A stretch of DNA of 36,231 nucleotides from Candidatus Cloacimonadota bacterium. Its GTDB lineage: Bacteria; Cloacimonadota; Cloacimonadia; Cloacimonadales; TCS61. The DNA is taken from the NCBI GenBank assembly GCA_030621085.1, contig JAUXIJ010000033.1, forward strand, positions 1-36,231, in the 5' to 3' direction. How positions within the stretch are numbered: the stretch's first letter is position 1; the number at the start of each line of letters is the position of its first letter. Positions 7,682 to 15,861 of this stretch are shown here, piece by piece. Under the pieces are notes generated by a model. That model worked only from the letters and a program-made list of their open reading frames with translations, did no database searches and was not told where the DNA came from. A program made the translations under genes and the position numbers.

Positions 7682-8657
7682 AGAATTAGCAATTATGAAG
7701 CAGCATTTAAATGCAGCTATAAATGAATATGATTCAATCGGGATAATTACACATAAAACACCTGATGGAGATGGTTTGGGTGCATCTCTGGCAATGCAGG
7801 AATTACTTGCCCGCCGGAATAAGAAAGCCGATGTTGTTTTGGAAGAACCAATTCCCGTAGTTTATGATTTTCTGGATGGTGAGAGAAGAACTGTCATATT
7901 CTCCGAAAACCTGCGTTACGATCTTTTAATCATACTCGATTGCCACGAAAAAGAGAGGGTTGGCAGATGTGAACCTCTTGTTCCTTTCTCTCAAAAGGTT
8001 TTTGCTCTCGATCATCATATCCAGGGCGAAATGATCCCCGATTCGGAAACTTACTTAGACACTAACACCGTAAGTGTAGGTGCAATTCTTTTTAAAATGT
8101 TCGAAGATGAGCTCGATGCTCTTCCGCCGGAATCTGCTCAGTATATTGCCAGAGCAATCTACACTACTATTCTTAACGATACGGATAATTTTCTTAATGC
8201 CAATGTAGATGCCCAATCTTTTGCCATTTGTTCGAAACTGATGAAATACAATATCCAACCGGGAAGAATAACAGAATTATTCCTGCTGAGTAAACCTGCC
8301 AATGAGATGCGGTTTATAGGCGAAGTGCTCTCTACTATTCAAACATTCGATGACGATAACATCCTTTTTATTGATTCCACTTATGAAATGCTTCGAAGAA
8401 ATAACCTGGAGCAAGAGGTCAATAATAAACTTACTCGCTGGGTTAAAGGTACAAAGAATGTAAAAGTAACTGTATGTTTCCAGGAAGTAAATAGGAATAG
8501 ATATCGCCTTAGTTTACGTTCAAATTATATCAATGTGAATAAAATAGCAACAAAATATGGCGGTGGTGGTCACAAGAAAGCTTCCGGTTGTGAGATTAAA
8601 GGAAACCTCGATACAGTTAAACAGACAATTCTCGAGGATATCAGGGAACAGTTATAA
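7671..8657 (+). CDS. nrnA: DHH-family oligoribonuclease/pAp phosphatase (NrnA-like)
   Basis: 328 aa from ATG 7671. Another in-frame ATG at 7695 removes the overlap with rbfA; either could be used. The DHH domain shows ITHKTPDGDGLGASLAM, LIILDCHEKERVG and ALDHHIQGE. The C-terminal DHHA1 domain ends in the GGGGHKKASGCEIKG motif. NrnA enzymes degrade nanoRNAs of 2-5 nt and dephosphorylate 3'-phosphoadenosine 5'-phosphate in the cytosol with Mn2+. Its place between rbfA and truB is common in bacteria lacking the Orn nuclease. The stop codon abuts the truB ATG. Confidence 0.93.
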   Translation: MRIKELAIMKQHLNAAINEYDSIGIITHKTPDGDGLGASLAMQELLARRNKKADVVLEEPIPVVYDFLDGERRTVIFSENLRYDLLIILDCHEKERVGRCEPLVPFSQKVFALDHHIQGEMIPDSETYLDTNTVSVGAILFKMFEDELDALPPESAQYIARAIYTTILNDTDNFLNANVDAQSFAICSKLMKYNIQPGRITELFLLSKPANEMRFIGEVLSTIQTFDDDNILFIDSTYEMLRRNNLEQEVNNKLTRWVKGTKNVKVTVCFQEVNRNRYRLSLRSNYINVNKIATKYGGGGHKKASGCEIKGNLDTVKQTILEDIREQL

Positions 8658-9521
8658 ATGTCGGATTATGGCATAATCCTGATTGATAAACCTGTTGGGA
8701 TAACCTCTTTTGAAGTTGTAAAGAAAATCAGGAAGATCACAGGAATAAGAAAAATCGGACATACCGGTACTCTCGATCCATTTGCCAGCGGACTCTTGCC
8801 TGTGTGCATCGGTAAAGCCACACGAATTTCTTCCAAACTTAGCGGTAGAGAAAAGGAATATGTTGTTACTATTCAATTTGGTATCAGAACAAATACCGGT
8901 GATAATACAGTTTCTATCATTGAAACGAAAGATATTCCAGAGCTTACGTTAGCAAATATCGAAGAGATAATTCCGCAAATACTTGCCATTAAAGAACAGG
9001 TCCCTCATAAATTCTCAGCTGTCAAAGTAAACGGCAAAAAAGCTTATGAATTTGCCCGGGCTGATGAACACGTTGAATTAAAACCCAGATCTATCAAAAT
9101 TCTTTCTTTTAAAATTTTAAAATTGGAATTTCCTTACCTAACATATCAAACAAAAGTAAGCAAAGGAACATATATTCGTTCACTAACGGAAACTATCGCA
9201 GAAAAATTGAACACAATTGCTACTACAATAGAGCTACGCCGAACAGAAATTGGTGATATTAAAATTGAGTCGGCTATAAAATTAAATGAAATTAACTCTA
9301 CGAACTGGCAGGATCACATGATTCCGTTGAATCAATTTTTTAGGGATATGCAAAGATTAGTAATCACTGAAACTGAATTTAACCATTTTCAGAATGGAAG
9401 ATCATTCGAAGTTGACACAGAAGACATAGAGGAAATTATGATTCTGGATGCTAAAGGAATGTGTTTGGGATTTGCATCCATAGATGGGAATCTGCTGAAA
9501 CCCAGGATAGTATTTATATGA
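8658..9521 (+). CDS. truB: tRNA pseudouridine-55 synthase TruB
   Basis: 287 aa. TruB converts U55 in the T-loop of tRNAs to pseudouridine. The N-terminal motif LIDKPVGITSFEVV and the catalytic loop GHTGTLDPFASGLLP (catalytic D40) are intact. YVVTIQFGIRTNTGD, the KVNGKKAYEFAR loop and SKGTYIRSLTETIA are all typical. A short C-terminal PUA-like region follows (about 235-287). Its start directly abuts the nrnA stop and its stop overlaps the ribF ATG (ATGA). Confidence 0.97.
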   Translation: MSDYGIILIDKPVGITSFEVVKKIRKITGIRKIGHTGTLDPFASGLLPVCIGKATRISSKLSGREKEYVVTIQFGIRTNTGDNTVSIIETKDIPELTLANIEEIIPQILAIKEQVPHKFSAVKVNGKKAYEFARADEHVELKPRSIKILSFKILKLEFPYLTYQTKVSKGTYIRSLTETIAEKLNTIATTIELRRTEIGDIKIESAIKLNEINSTNWQDHMIPLNQFFRDMQRLVITETEFNHFQNGRSFEVDTEDIEEIMILDAKGMCLGFASIDGNLLKPRIVFI

Positions 9522-10441
9522 AATATTTTAAGAATCAGAAATGCAATTTTACTCATCCGGTTATCACCATGGGTACTTTCGATGGAGTACATCTTGGTCA
9601 TCAAAAACTATTGCAGGAACTAAAACACATATCTCAGAAAAAAGGGGGAGATGCAGTTGTAATTACATATTATCACCATCCCTTGGAGACGATACATAAA
9701 TCTACATTTCCTTACCTGCTTACTGAAAAAGAGAAGAAAGAGGAATTATTAAAGAAATATGGTGTCGATTCCGTTCTTTACCTTGATTTCAATGAAAATA
9801 TGGTGAATTTAACAGCTGAAGATTTTCTTGATAATATTATTATTAGTGAAGTAAAAGCAGAAGCAATTGTAGTAGGCTATGATACACATTTTGGCAGAAA
9901 CCGTTCCGGTGATTTTCAGTTTTTAAAGAAAAATTCAAAAAAATACAATTGCGAGATAGATATCATCGAACCTTATAAGATAAATAACAGGATAGTTGGC
10001 AGCAGTCTTATCCGCGATCTGGTGCGTGAAGGTAATATGCAGTATGTATCAGAGCTTCTTGGGAGAAATTATTCAGTATCGGGTGTTGTTAAAACGGGGC
10101 ATCGTATTGGGCATGGACTGGGTTTTCCCACTATTAATCTACATCCGGCAGATAAACATAAACTCATTCCCGGAATAGGGGTGTATGTTTGTGAAGTTGA
10201 TTTTTTTGGCAGCAGGTACAAAGCTGTTACCAATGTAGGATACAGCCCTACTCTTAAAAAAACAGGTATTAAAGAAATTGAAACACATATCCTGGATTTT
10301 AAAGGTGATCTTTATAATACTCCAGTTGAAATATTCTTTCATAAGAAATTAAGGAATGAACTGCATTTCGAGAATAGAGATAAATTAATTGGCATGATCA
10401 AGAAAGACATCAAATTGACCAGAGAGTATTTTTCACTTTAA
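9518..10441 (+). CDS. ribF: Bifunctional riboflavin kinase/FAD synthetase
   Basis: 307 aa from ATG 9518, which overlaps the truB stop (ATGA). A longer open frame upstream lies inside truB and is not needed. The N-terminal nucleotidyltransferase domain has TMGTFDGVHLGHQKLL (FDGVHLGH at 21-28) and later GSSLIRDLVREGNM. The C-terminal riboflavin-kinase domain begins near residue 182 (GRNYSVSGVVKTGHRIGHGLGFPTIN). The enzyme makes FMN from riboflavin and then FAD. The truB-ribF order is widely conserved. Confidence 0.96.
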   Translation: MKYFKNQKCNFTHPVITMGTFDGVHLGHQKLLQELKHISQKKGGDAVVITYYHHPLETIHKSTFPYLLTEKEKKEELLKKYGVDSVLYLDFNENMVNLTAEDFLDNIIISEVKAEAIVVGYDTHFGRNRSGDFQFLKKNSKKYNCEIDIIEPYKINNRIVGSSLIRDLVREGNMQYVSELLGRNYSVSGVVKTGHRIGHGLGFPTINLHPADKHKLIPGIGVYVCEVDFFGSRYKAVTNVGYSPTLKKTGIKEIETHILDFKGDLYNTPVEIFFHKKLRNELHFENRDKLIGMIKKDIKLTREYFSL

Positions 10442-10458
10442 TAAAGAGGAGGCAGATT

Positions 10459-11796
10459 ATGTTCTTTTGCGCTGAATGCGGAGCTGAAACAGCAAAATGG
10501 GCTGGAAAATGTCCTTTTTGCGGAGCCTGGGATTCTCTAAAAGAGACAACTAAAGTAACCGGTAAAAGAAAAACAAAAACACTTACTTCTGGTCAGGCAT
10601 CTCAACCAGAACAATTAATTAAAGTCGGTTCAGGTAAACAAACAAGAATATCATCCGGTTTTGCGGAATTTGACGGTACGCTCGGAGGTGGTATCGTGCC
10701 GGGAATGGTCATTCTAATCGGAGGAGAACCCGGTATAGGGAAATCAACCTTGATGCTGCAAATATCTGATAAGGTAGCAAAAGATGACCGAAAAGTACTC
10801 TATGTTTCCGGCGAGGAAAGTAATGAACAAATTAAACTTCGCAGTGATAGATTGAAATGTGATTCGCAAAGTTTATATCTTTTTTGCGAAACTGATTTTG
10901 ATGAGATAGATAGAGCGATTACAAATTTTGAACCCGATGTTGTAGTAATCGATTCTATCCAATCAATTTACCTTAGTTCCAGAGACAGCTCACCCGGAAG
11001 TATTTCTCAACTTCGTGAATGCACAAGCATTTTCACCCGAATAGCAAAACAGACAAACATTCCGATCTTCTTGATAGGACATGTTACAAAAGACGGAATT
11101 GTAGCTGGACCCAAAATAATAGAACATATGGTGGATACTGTGCTGTATTTTGAAGGGGAATCCCAAAATCAATTTAAGATTTTACGTGCTACAAAGAACC
11201 GCTTCGGTTCAACAAATGAGATTGGTATATTTGAGATGCAATCAACAGGTTTGCTAGAAGTAAAGAATCCATCTCAACTATTTTTAAGCAGGGAAGATAA
11301 TAATATTGGTTCAGCTGTAGGTTGTGTGTTGGAAGGATCCCGTGCCTTTTTAGTTGAGGTTCAGGCGTTGGTTTCTCCTGCTAACTATGGTACATCACAG
11401 AGAGTTGCCCTTGGTTTCGATCATCGTAAACTCGCAGTCCTATTGGCAGTAATTGAAAAGAATTTATCTTTGAATCTCAGAAATAACGACGTATTTATAA
11501 ATCTTGCAGGAGGAATGAAGGTTCTGGAACCTGCACTTGACCTAGCTATAATTGCAGCAATTATATCCAGTTTCAAAGAAAGAGCGCTACCTACAAATAC
11601 TCTACTTTTGGGAGAGGTTGGATTAAACGGAGAAATCCGTCCTGTTTCTCAGGTTGAGAAAAGATTAAAAGAAGCCCAAAAATTGGGTTTTGATCATATT
11701 ATTATTTCAGCTAAAACGAAAAATATCAGTAAAAAAATAATTGTCTCAAAAATAAAACATATAAAGCAACTTTTTCCAATACTTTTTTCCAAATGA
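10459..11796 (+). CDS. radA: DNA repair protein RadA
   Basis: 445 aa, full length. RadA is a RecA-like ATPase that helps process recombination intermediates. An N-terminal zinc finger with C4, C7, C18 and C21 (CAECGAETAKWAGKCPFC) is followed by Walker A GGEPGIGKST (88-97), the RadA-specific KNRFG motif (246-250), and a C-terminal Lon-protease-like domain (about 270-445, with AGGMKVLEPALDLAI and LLLGEVGLNGEIRPV). The AAGAGGAGG site just upstream supports the ATG. It is the last gene of the long plus-strand operon; its stop is 1 nt before the terminator palindrome. Confidence 0.97.
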   Translation: MFFCAECGAETAKWAGKCPFCGAWDSLKETTKVTGKRKTKTLTSGQASQPEQLIKVGSGKQTRISSGFAEFDGTLGGGIVPGMVILIGGEPGIGKSTLMLQISDKVAKDDRKVLYVSGEESNEQIKLRSDRLKCDSQSLYLFCETDFDEIDRAITNFEPDVVVIDSIQSIYLSSRDSSPGSISQLRECTSIFTRIAKQTNIPIFLIGHVTKDGIVAGPKIIEHMVDTVLYFEGESQNQFKILRATKNRFGSTNEIGIFEMQSTGLLEVKNPSQLFLSREDNNIGSAVGCVLEGSRAFLVEVQALVSPANYGTSQRVALGFDHRKLAVLLAVIEKNLSLNLRNNDVFINLAGGMKVLEPALDLAIIAAIISSFKERALPTNTLLLGEVGLNGEIRPVSQVEKRLKEAQKLGFDHIIISAKTKNISKKIIVSKIKHIKQLFPILFSK

Positions 11797-11797
11797 A

Positions 11798-11819
11798 AAA
11801 GCCCCGAATTCGGGGCTTT
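11798..11819. terminator. Bidirectional intrinsic terminator
   Basis: A perfect palindrome, AAAGCCCCG-AATT-CGGGGCTTT, has an A-run on its left and a T-rich right side. It lies between the convergent radA and TPR genes, 1 nt after radA and 19 nt beyond the TPR stop, so it can serve both strands. Confidence 0.9.
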
Positions 11820-11838
11820 AATATACATTCTTGCTTGA

Positions 11839-13434
11839 TTAAAATCCACCAGCTTTAGTTGCGTCTTTAAGCTGTTTTAATAAACTTCTATTTTTTTTAA
11901 TATCTTTGAGCACAGAGGGTATATCAGTCCGTGCTTCTGCCTCATTCAAATAATGCTCAGTTTTAACAAAATAAGCATAAGCTTCAGATTTAACTTTGTC
12001 TCTTTTTTCTACCAGTTCATCTGCTTTTTCGCCATAGTATATGCTTTTATCTTGATATTTTTCTTCGTAATCGAGATACATCTCGTATTTTTTATAGCCG
12101 AGATTTTGATTTATTGAGGAAAAGATCATGTAGGATTCATATAAGCTTGCATCCAGTTCAATTGCCTTGTTTGCGCTTTGTTCAGCTTTGGAATATTCTT
12201 CCAGTGCAATATATACATCAGCAAGACGTTGGTAAACTTTAGGCATATCGGGTTGCAATTCTTTTAACTGGATAAGTATGTCCAAAGCTTCCTGGTTTTG
12301 GCTGGTTTCCCGGTAGGCTCCTGCTAAATTCATATAAGCATTCACATTATCGGGCTGTTCCACGATAACTTGTTTATACTTGTTTATGGCACTATCCAGT
12401 TTCCCTGTTTTGTAATAACATTTTGCCAGTTTTTTCTGTAAATGATCTACTTCGGGGAAAGCATCTGTAGCTATTTCCAGCGGCTCAATAGCTTCATCAT
12501 ACATTTCCTGCTCAAAGAACAGAACGCCCAAAACGTAATATGCTTCATCGTATTCAGTATCTATTTCTAATGCTTTCTCATATGCTTCTTGAGCTTCATC
12601 ATAGTATTCGATCTCGGAGTAAATGTTACCTATTCGAAGCCAGATCTCACAATTATCTTCTTCCGTCTCGGTTATTACTATCAATGTTTCCACAGCATTT
12701 TCGTATTGTTCCAATTTGATGTAAGCTCTACTTAAGTAATCCAGAATGTTTTTATCACTCGGTTCAATCTCTAAACCTTTATTATAATATTCTATTGATT
12801 TTTCATAATTCTCTTCGATGTATTTAAGCAGCCCCAGATAGAAAAAAGCATCTTTATTTTTGGAATCTACATTTATCAAGTTGAGAAAAGACTCTTCCGC
12901 TTGACTGTAATTTTTGCTGTTAAAATGCTGGAGTGCAATGCTCATTAGCTTTTCCACTTCACCCATGATGAATTCTTCGATCTTTACTACAAGGTTTTCT
13001 TTCATGGACTCCTGGCGCTTTTTGCTATCTTTTTTTACATTAAATGTAACAATTACAACATCCTTGGATTTCATGCTGAAGATTTTTGCTGTGACCTTAA
13101 AATCTGTACTGGATATGGAAGATACACTGCCCCACAATATTATGTCGGCATCGAGTTCTTCACCCATTATGAATATATCATCTTTTCCAATGTAGGAAAG
13201 GTTTGTAAACCCTGATTTTTCAAATACTTTTTTCGAGGTTTTAAGGTTAATTAGTTCAAAGTTTTCAAATTCATTAAATACTTTTACGAAATCACGCTTC
13301 ATCATTGCGTTCGCAACATAATCACTTTGTCTGTCATTCTTTTCAAAATTGAGAATGGCGATCTTCTGTGGATTGGCCAATAAAGAACCTGCCAATAGGA
13401 TAATTCCAAGCAGAAAGAGTATAATTCTTTTCAC
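11839..13434 (-). CDS. Exported TPR-repeat protein
   Basis: 531 aa. A signal peptide is clear (MKRIILFLLGIILLAGSLLA, cleavage before NPQ), with no lipobox cysteine, so it is periplasmic or outer-membrane associated. Residues 22-155 form an alpha/beta domain (KIAILNFEKNDRQSDYVANAM, then ELDADIILWGSVS), resembling the CsgG/TolB-N-like domains that precede TPRs in many exported proteins. From about 160 to 450 there are eight to nine TPR units of 34 residues (for example AYEKALEIDTEYDEAYYVLG). The C-terminal 80 residues are helical and charged. It is probably a scaffold for an envelope complex; no partner gene is adjacent. The GGAGG site upstream supports this start, and a TTGCAT box lies 64 nt upstream. 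Confidence 0.85.
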   Translation of the reverse strand: MKRIILFLLGIILLAGSLLANPQKIAILNFEKNDRQSDYVANAMMKRDFVKVFNEFENFELINLKTSKKVFEKSGFTNLSYIGKDDIFIMGEELDADIILWGSVSSISSTDFKVTAKIFSMKSKDVVIVTFNVKKDSKKRQESMKENLVVKIEEFIMGEVEKLMSIALQHFNSKNYSQAEESFLNLINVDSKNKDAFFYLGLLKYIEENYEKSIEYYNKGLEIEPSDKNILDYLSRAYIKLEQYENAVETLIVITETEEDNCEIWLRIGNIYSEIEYYDEAQEAYEKALEIDTEYDEAYYVLGVLFFEQEMYDEAIEPLEIATDAFPEVDHLQKKLAKCYYKTGKLDSAINKYKQVIVEQPDNVNAYMNLAGAYRETSQNQEALDILIQLKELQPDMPKVYQRLADVYIALEEYSKAEQSANKAIELDASLYESYMIFSSINQNLGYKKYEMYLDYEEKYQDKSIYYGEKADELVEKRDKVKSEAYAYFVKTEHYLNEAEARTDIPSVLKDIKKNRSLLKQLKDATKAGGF

Positions 13435-13517
13435 ATTTCCTCCAGTAAATTTATTAATTTATTGCTCACTATTTTTTTTAACATTGTTATTGATGCAAGC
13501 TTTTTTTGTAATGCTAA

Positions 13518-14162
13518 TTATAATACAATATAAGAAATAATCTTTCCCTTCTCAAATTCCAACAAACAGTTGTCGGAAATAAATTCATTACTTAAACTGA
13601 AAAAGTGACCGGTGATGTTCATATCTCTTATGGGATGTTTAACTTTGAGTAATGATAGTTTTGTAACCGATTTGAGTGAGAAAAAAGAGATCGTCTGCCC
13701 CCTTTTTCCGTCGATTATGTGTTTGCCAGGAAGGTGCAGTTTCATAATGCCGTAGTTATCAAATAGTTGCAGGATAGCCTTTCCTTTGTAATCGGCGAAG
13801 ATCAATAGATTTGCAAATGTATGGTCTGTTCTCTTACCAGTAGCTGCAAATATTTTTATTTTCCTGGGATTTAAAGAAGAAGCAAACTCGAGTGCTTTTT
13901 GAAGGTCTGTGAAATTCTGATTAGGCTTGAAAATAAGTTTTGAAGAATTATATTCCTCTATTATTTTAGCAGGGATAGAATCGAAATCTCCCAGAATATA
14001 ATGAGGTATGATGTTTAGCTTTCTACACAATAGAAGCCCCCCATCGACTGCTACTATTACTGGATCATCGATTAATTCGTTCTTAATAATTTCCTGTTTT
14101 ATTTCTTTGCCGTTAGCGATGATAACAATATTTCTAATGTTTTTTAAAGGAATATTTAACAT
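13518..14162 (-). CDS. thiN: Thiamine pyrophosphokinase
   Basis: 214 aa, the usual length. It transfers pyrophosphate from ATP to thiamine to give thiamine diphosphate. Family motifs: AVDGG (38-42), LGDFDSI (57-63, the metal-binding aspartates), FTDLQKALEFA (from about 84), and ATGKRTDHTFANL (107-119). The C-terminal beta domain (about 130-214) is present. It starts 4 nt after the ABC permease stop, so it is the third gene of a binding protein-permease-thiN unit. This placement suggests that the transporter imports thiamine or a precursor. Confidence 0.92.
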   Translation of the reverse strand: MLNIPLKNIRNIVIIANGKEIKQEIIKNELIDDPVIVAVDGGLLLCRKLNIIPHYILGDFDSIPAKIIEEYNSSKLIFKPNQNFTDLQKALEFASSLNPRKIKIFAATGKRTDHTFANLLIFADYKGKAILQLFDNYGIMKLHLPGKHIIDGKRGQTISFFSLKSVTKLSLLKVKHPIRDMNITGHFFSLSNEFISDNCLLEFEKGKIISYIVL

Positions 14163-14166
14163 ATCA

Positions 14167-14919
14167 TTAGTGGTTTTTATTTTTATACGATTTTATCAAG
14201 AAAAAAAGAAATTTATCGAACAGGATTCCCAATATTCCCATTACAAAAAGATAAATCAGCATTTCCGGATATTTAAGCAGGTAACGAAAATCCAGCAAAC
14301 GGAAACCAAGACCGCTATTCACTCCCAGCATTTCTGCAGCCACAATAACCGACCAGCCCAATCCCCAGATCACTCGAAGAAGATTTAACAGGTTATTTAG
14401 AATGAGGGGAAGTTCAATCTGAAAAAACAGTTGGGAACGACTGGCTCCACAAACTTGAGCTTCATCGATGTATTCCCCGGGAATTGTAGAAAAGAATTCT
14501 GAAACAGCTATCACAGTAGGGAAGAAAAGGGTGATAAACATCACAAAAAAGATGGAAGGTTCACCCAATCCGAACCAGATGATGGCAAAAGGCAGCCAAG
14601 CAAATGGAGAAATGTGACGTATCAAATTAATTATGGGCAGTAATAAATTCTTCAATATATTACTTTGAAACAGAAAAAATCCCACAGCTATCCCGCAGAT
14701 CCAGGCGCATAAAGTTGTGATACTAACTCGCAGGAAAGTTATAATAATATCAGAGAATAACTTGCCTGCAGAAAATTTTATACGGAAGATATCCGAGAAA
14801 CTTACATCCAGTGAAATAGCTAAAAGAAGGAAGATCAGAAGGATCAATAAGACAGCGATAAGAGAGGTACTATTGAATTTTTTGATAGACCTTTTCAATA
14901 TTAACTTCATCTTCTGCAT
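14167..14919 (-). CDS. ABC transporter permease (SsuC/ThiX type)
   Basis: 250 aa. About six transmembrane segments of the BPD_transp_1 type. The cytoplasmic EAA loop is seen as EYIDEAQVCGASRSQLFFQIELPLIL. The region PFAWLPFAIIWFGLGEPSIFF is characteristic of permeases for nitrate, sulfonate and thiamine precursors. The reading frame overlaps the 3' end of the binding-protein gene by 50 nt. The ATG at 14919 lies only 1 nt from the AAAGGA site, while ATG 14910 sits 10 nt from it and may be the true start. No ATPase gene lies next to it. Confidence 0.9.
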   Translation of the reverse strand: MQKMKLILKRSIKKFNSTSLIAVLLILLIFLLLAISLDVSFSDIFRIKFSAGKLFSDIIITFLRVSITTLCAWICGIAVGFFLFQSNILKNLLLPIINLIRHISPFAWLPFAIIWFGLGEPSIFFVMFITLFFPTVIAVSEFFSTIPGEYIDEAQVCGASRSQLFFQIELPLILNNLLNLLRVIWGLGWSVIVAAEMLGVNSGLGFRLLDFRYLLKYPEMLIYLFVMGILGILFDKFLFFLIKSYKNKNH

Positions 14920-15772
14920 ATCCTTTCTGGCGCATTATTTCATAAATTCGTTTCTCAAATAATTTATCCTTTTCAGCTAATCCCATCACGAATTTAGTAT
15001 TATGCATAGATTGCTTTGCAACATGATAATACAAATCGTAGAACTCTCTGGCAGCTTCATAAGATACCTGGGGGTTATTATTAATTTCATCAACGGCTTG
15101 CTCCATACCTTGCATGAATCTTTTTATTTGCCCGGATTTTGTGTTCAATGCCTGCTCCGTTGCCGCAATATCGCAACAGGTATGCAGGGGGAACAACTCA
15201 CTGTACCAATGAATAATATGAAATTTCTCTTCGTCGAATTTCAAAATAGGCGGTACATAAAAACTAAGCGCATCCACTTCACCTTTACGCAGAGCAGAAG
15301 CCATATCCATTGGAGTTCTTAAGTACACCATTTCAAAACTGATATTCATCTCTTCTTGAAATATCTCCGCAAAAAGATCCAGAGTAGAAGCTCGTAGAAC
15401 ACCAATTCTTTTCCCATCGAGTTCATTAACATCTTTCAATTCTTTTAAAGTAATAATCCCGTCACTTTCTCTTTCTAGGAAAGAGATTATTTTCACTTTT
15501 TTCCCTCTGGATATATCGTTCCAAATGTATGTGAAAGGCATTATGGCTATATCGATCTTTCCTGCTACAAGCGCTTCATTCGTTTCCCAGCCCGACGAGA
15601 ATCTCTTGATGATATATGCTTCTTTCTCCAAAGCTCCACTCTCTAAACCAAAATTCAATGGCAGGTGATTCAAAGATGGCTGGATAATGCCTACAATAAG
15701 CCTGTTTTCTTCTTTTTTAACACATCCCCCAAAGAGAATTGAGATAACGATAAGGATCAAATATTTTCTCAA
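14870..15772 (-). CDS. ABC transporter substrate-binding lipoprotein (SsuA/ThiY-like)
   Basis: 300 aa from a TTG start at 15772. An ATG at 15784 is in frame, but the codons that follow it spell the Shine-Dalgarno GGAGG (15778-15782), so TTG 6 nt downstream is the better start. The protein then begins MRKYLILIVISILFGGC, a lipoprotein signal with lipid-anchored C17. The body has the NMT1/SsuA pattern (SGWETNEALVAGKIDIAIMPF, KRIGVLRASTLDLF, MASALRKGEVDALSFYVPP). With the permease and thiN, the likely ligand is a thiamine precursor such as hydroxymethylpyrimidine, but the sequence alone does not show this. A terminator hairpin lies just 9 nt upstream of the Shine-Dalgarno. Confidence 0.87.
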   Translation of the reverse strand: MRKYLILIVISILFGGCVKKEENRLIVGIIQPSLNHLPLNFGLESGALEKEAYIIKRFSSGWETNEALVAGKIDIAIMPFTYIWNDISRGKKVKIISFLERESDGIITLKELKDVNELDGKRIGVLRASTLDLFAEIFQEEMNISFEMVYLRTPMDMASALRKGEVDALSFYVPPILKFDEEKFHIIHWYSELFPLHTCCDIAATEQALNTKSGQIKRFMQGMEQAVDEINNNPQVSYEAAREFYDLYYHVAKQSMHNTKFVMGLAEKDKLFEKRIYEIMRQKGYAEDEVNIEKVYQKIQ

Positions 15773-15792
15773 ATTTACCTCCATGCAAATAA

Positions 15793-15823
15793 AGCCACCC
15801 TGTATAGAACAGTCAGGGTGGCT
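15793..15823 (-). terminator. Terminator after the aminotransferase gene
   Basis: A 10-bp stem (AGCCACCCTG at 15793-15802, CAGGGTGGCT at 15814-15823) has an 11-nt loop. On the minus strand it is followed by TTATTTG, so it reads as a terminator for ornithine aminotransferase. It lies directly before the ribosome binding site of the binding-protein gene, leaving no room for a promoter between them, so it may also attenuate read-through into that unit. Confidence 0.8.
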
Positions 15824-15861
15824 TAAAATTAAAGCCTAGATCTTTACTGTAATTATTTATT

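Noticed and set aside
15785..15861. TPP riboswitch upstream of the thiamine-linked ABC unit.
   Set aside because: The conserved CTGAGA and ACCTGA-type motifs are missing on the minus strand; the only structure is the terminator hairpin.
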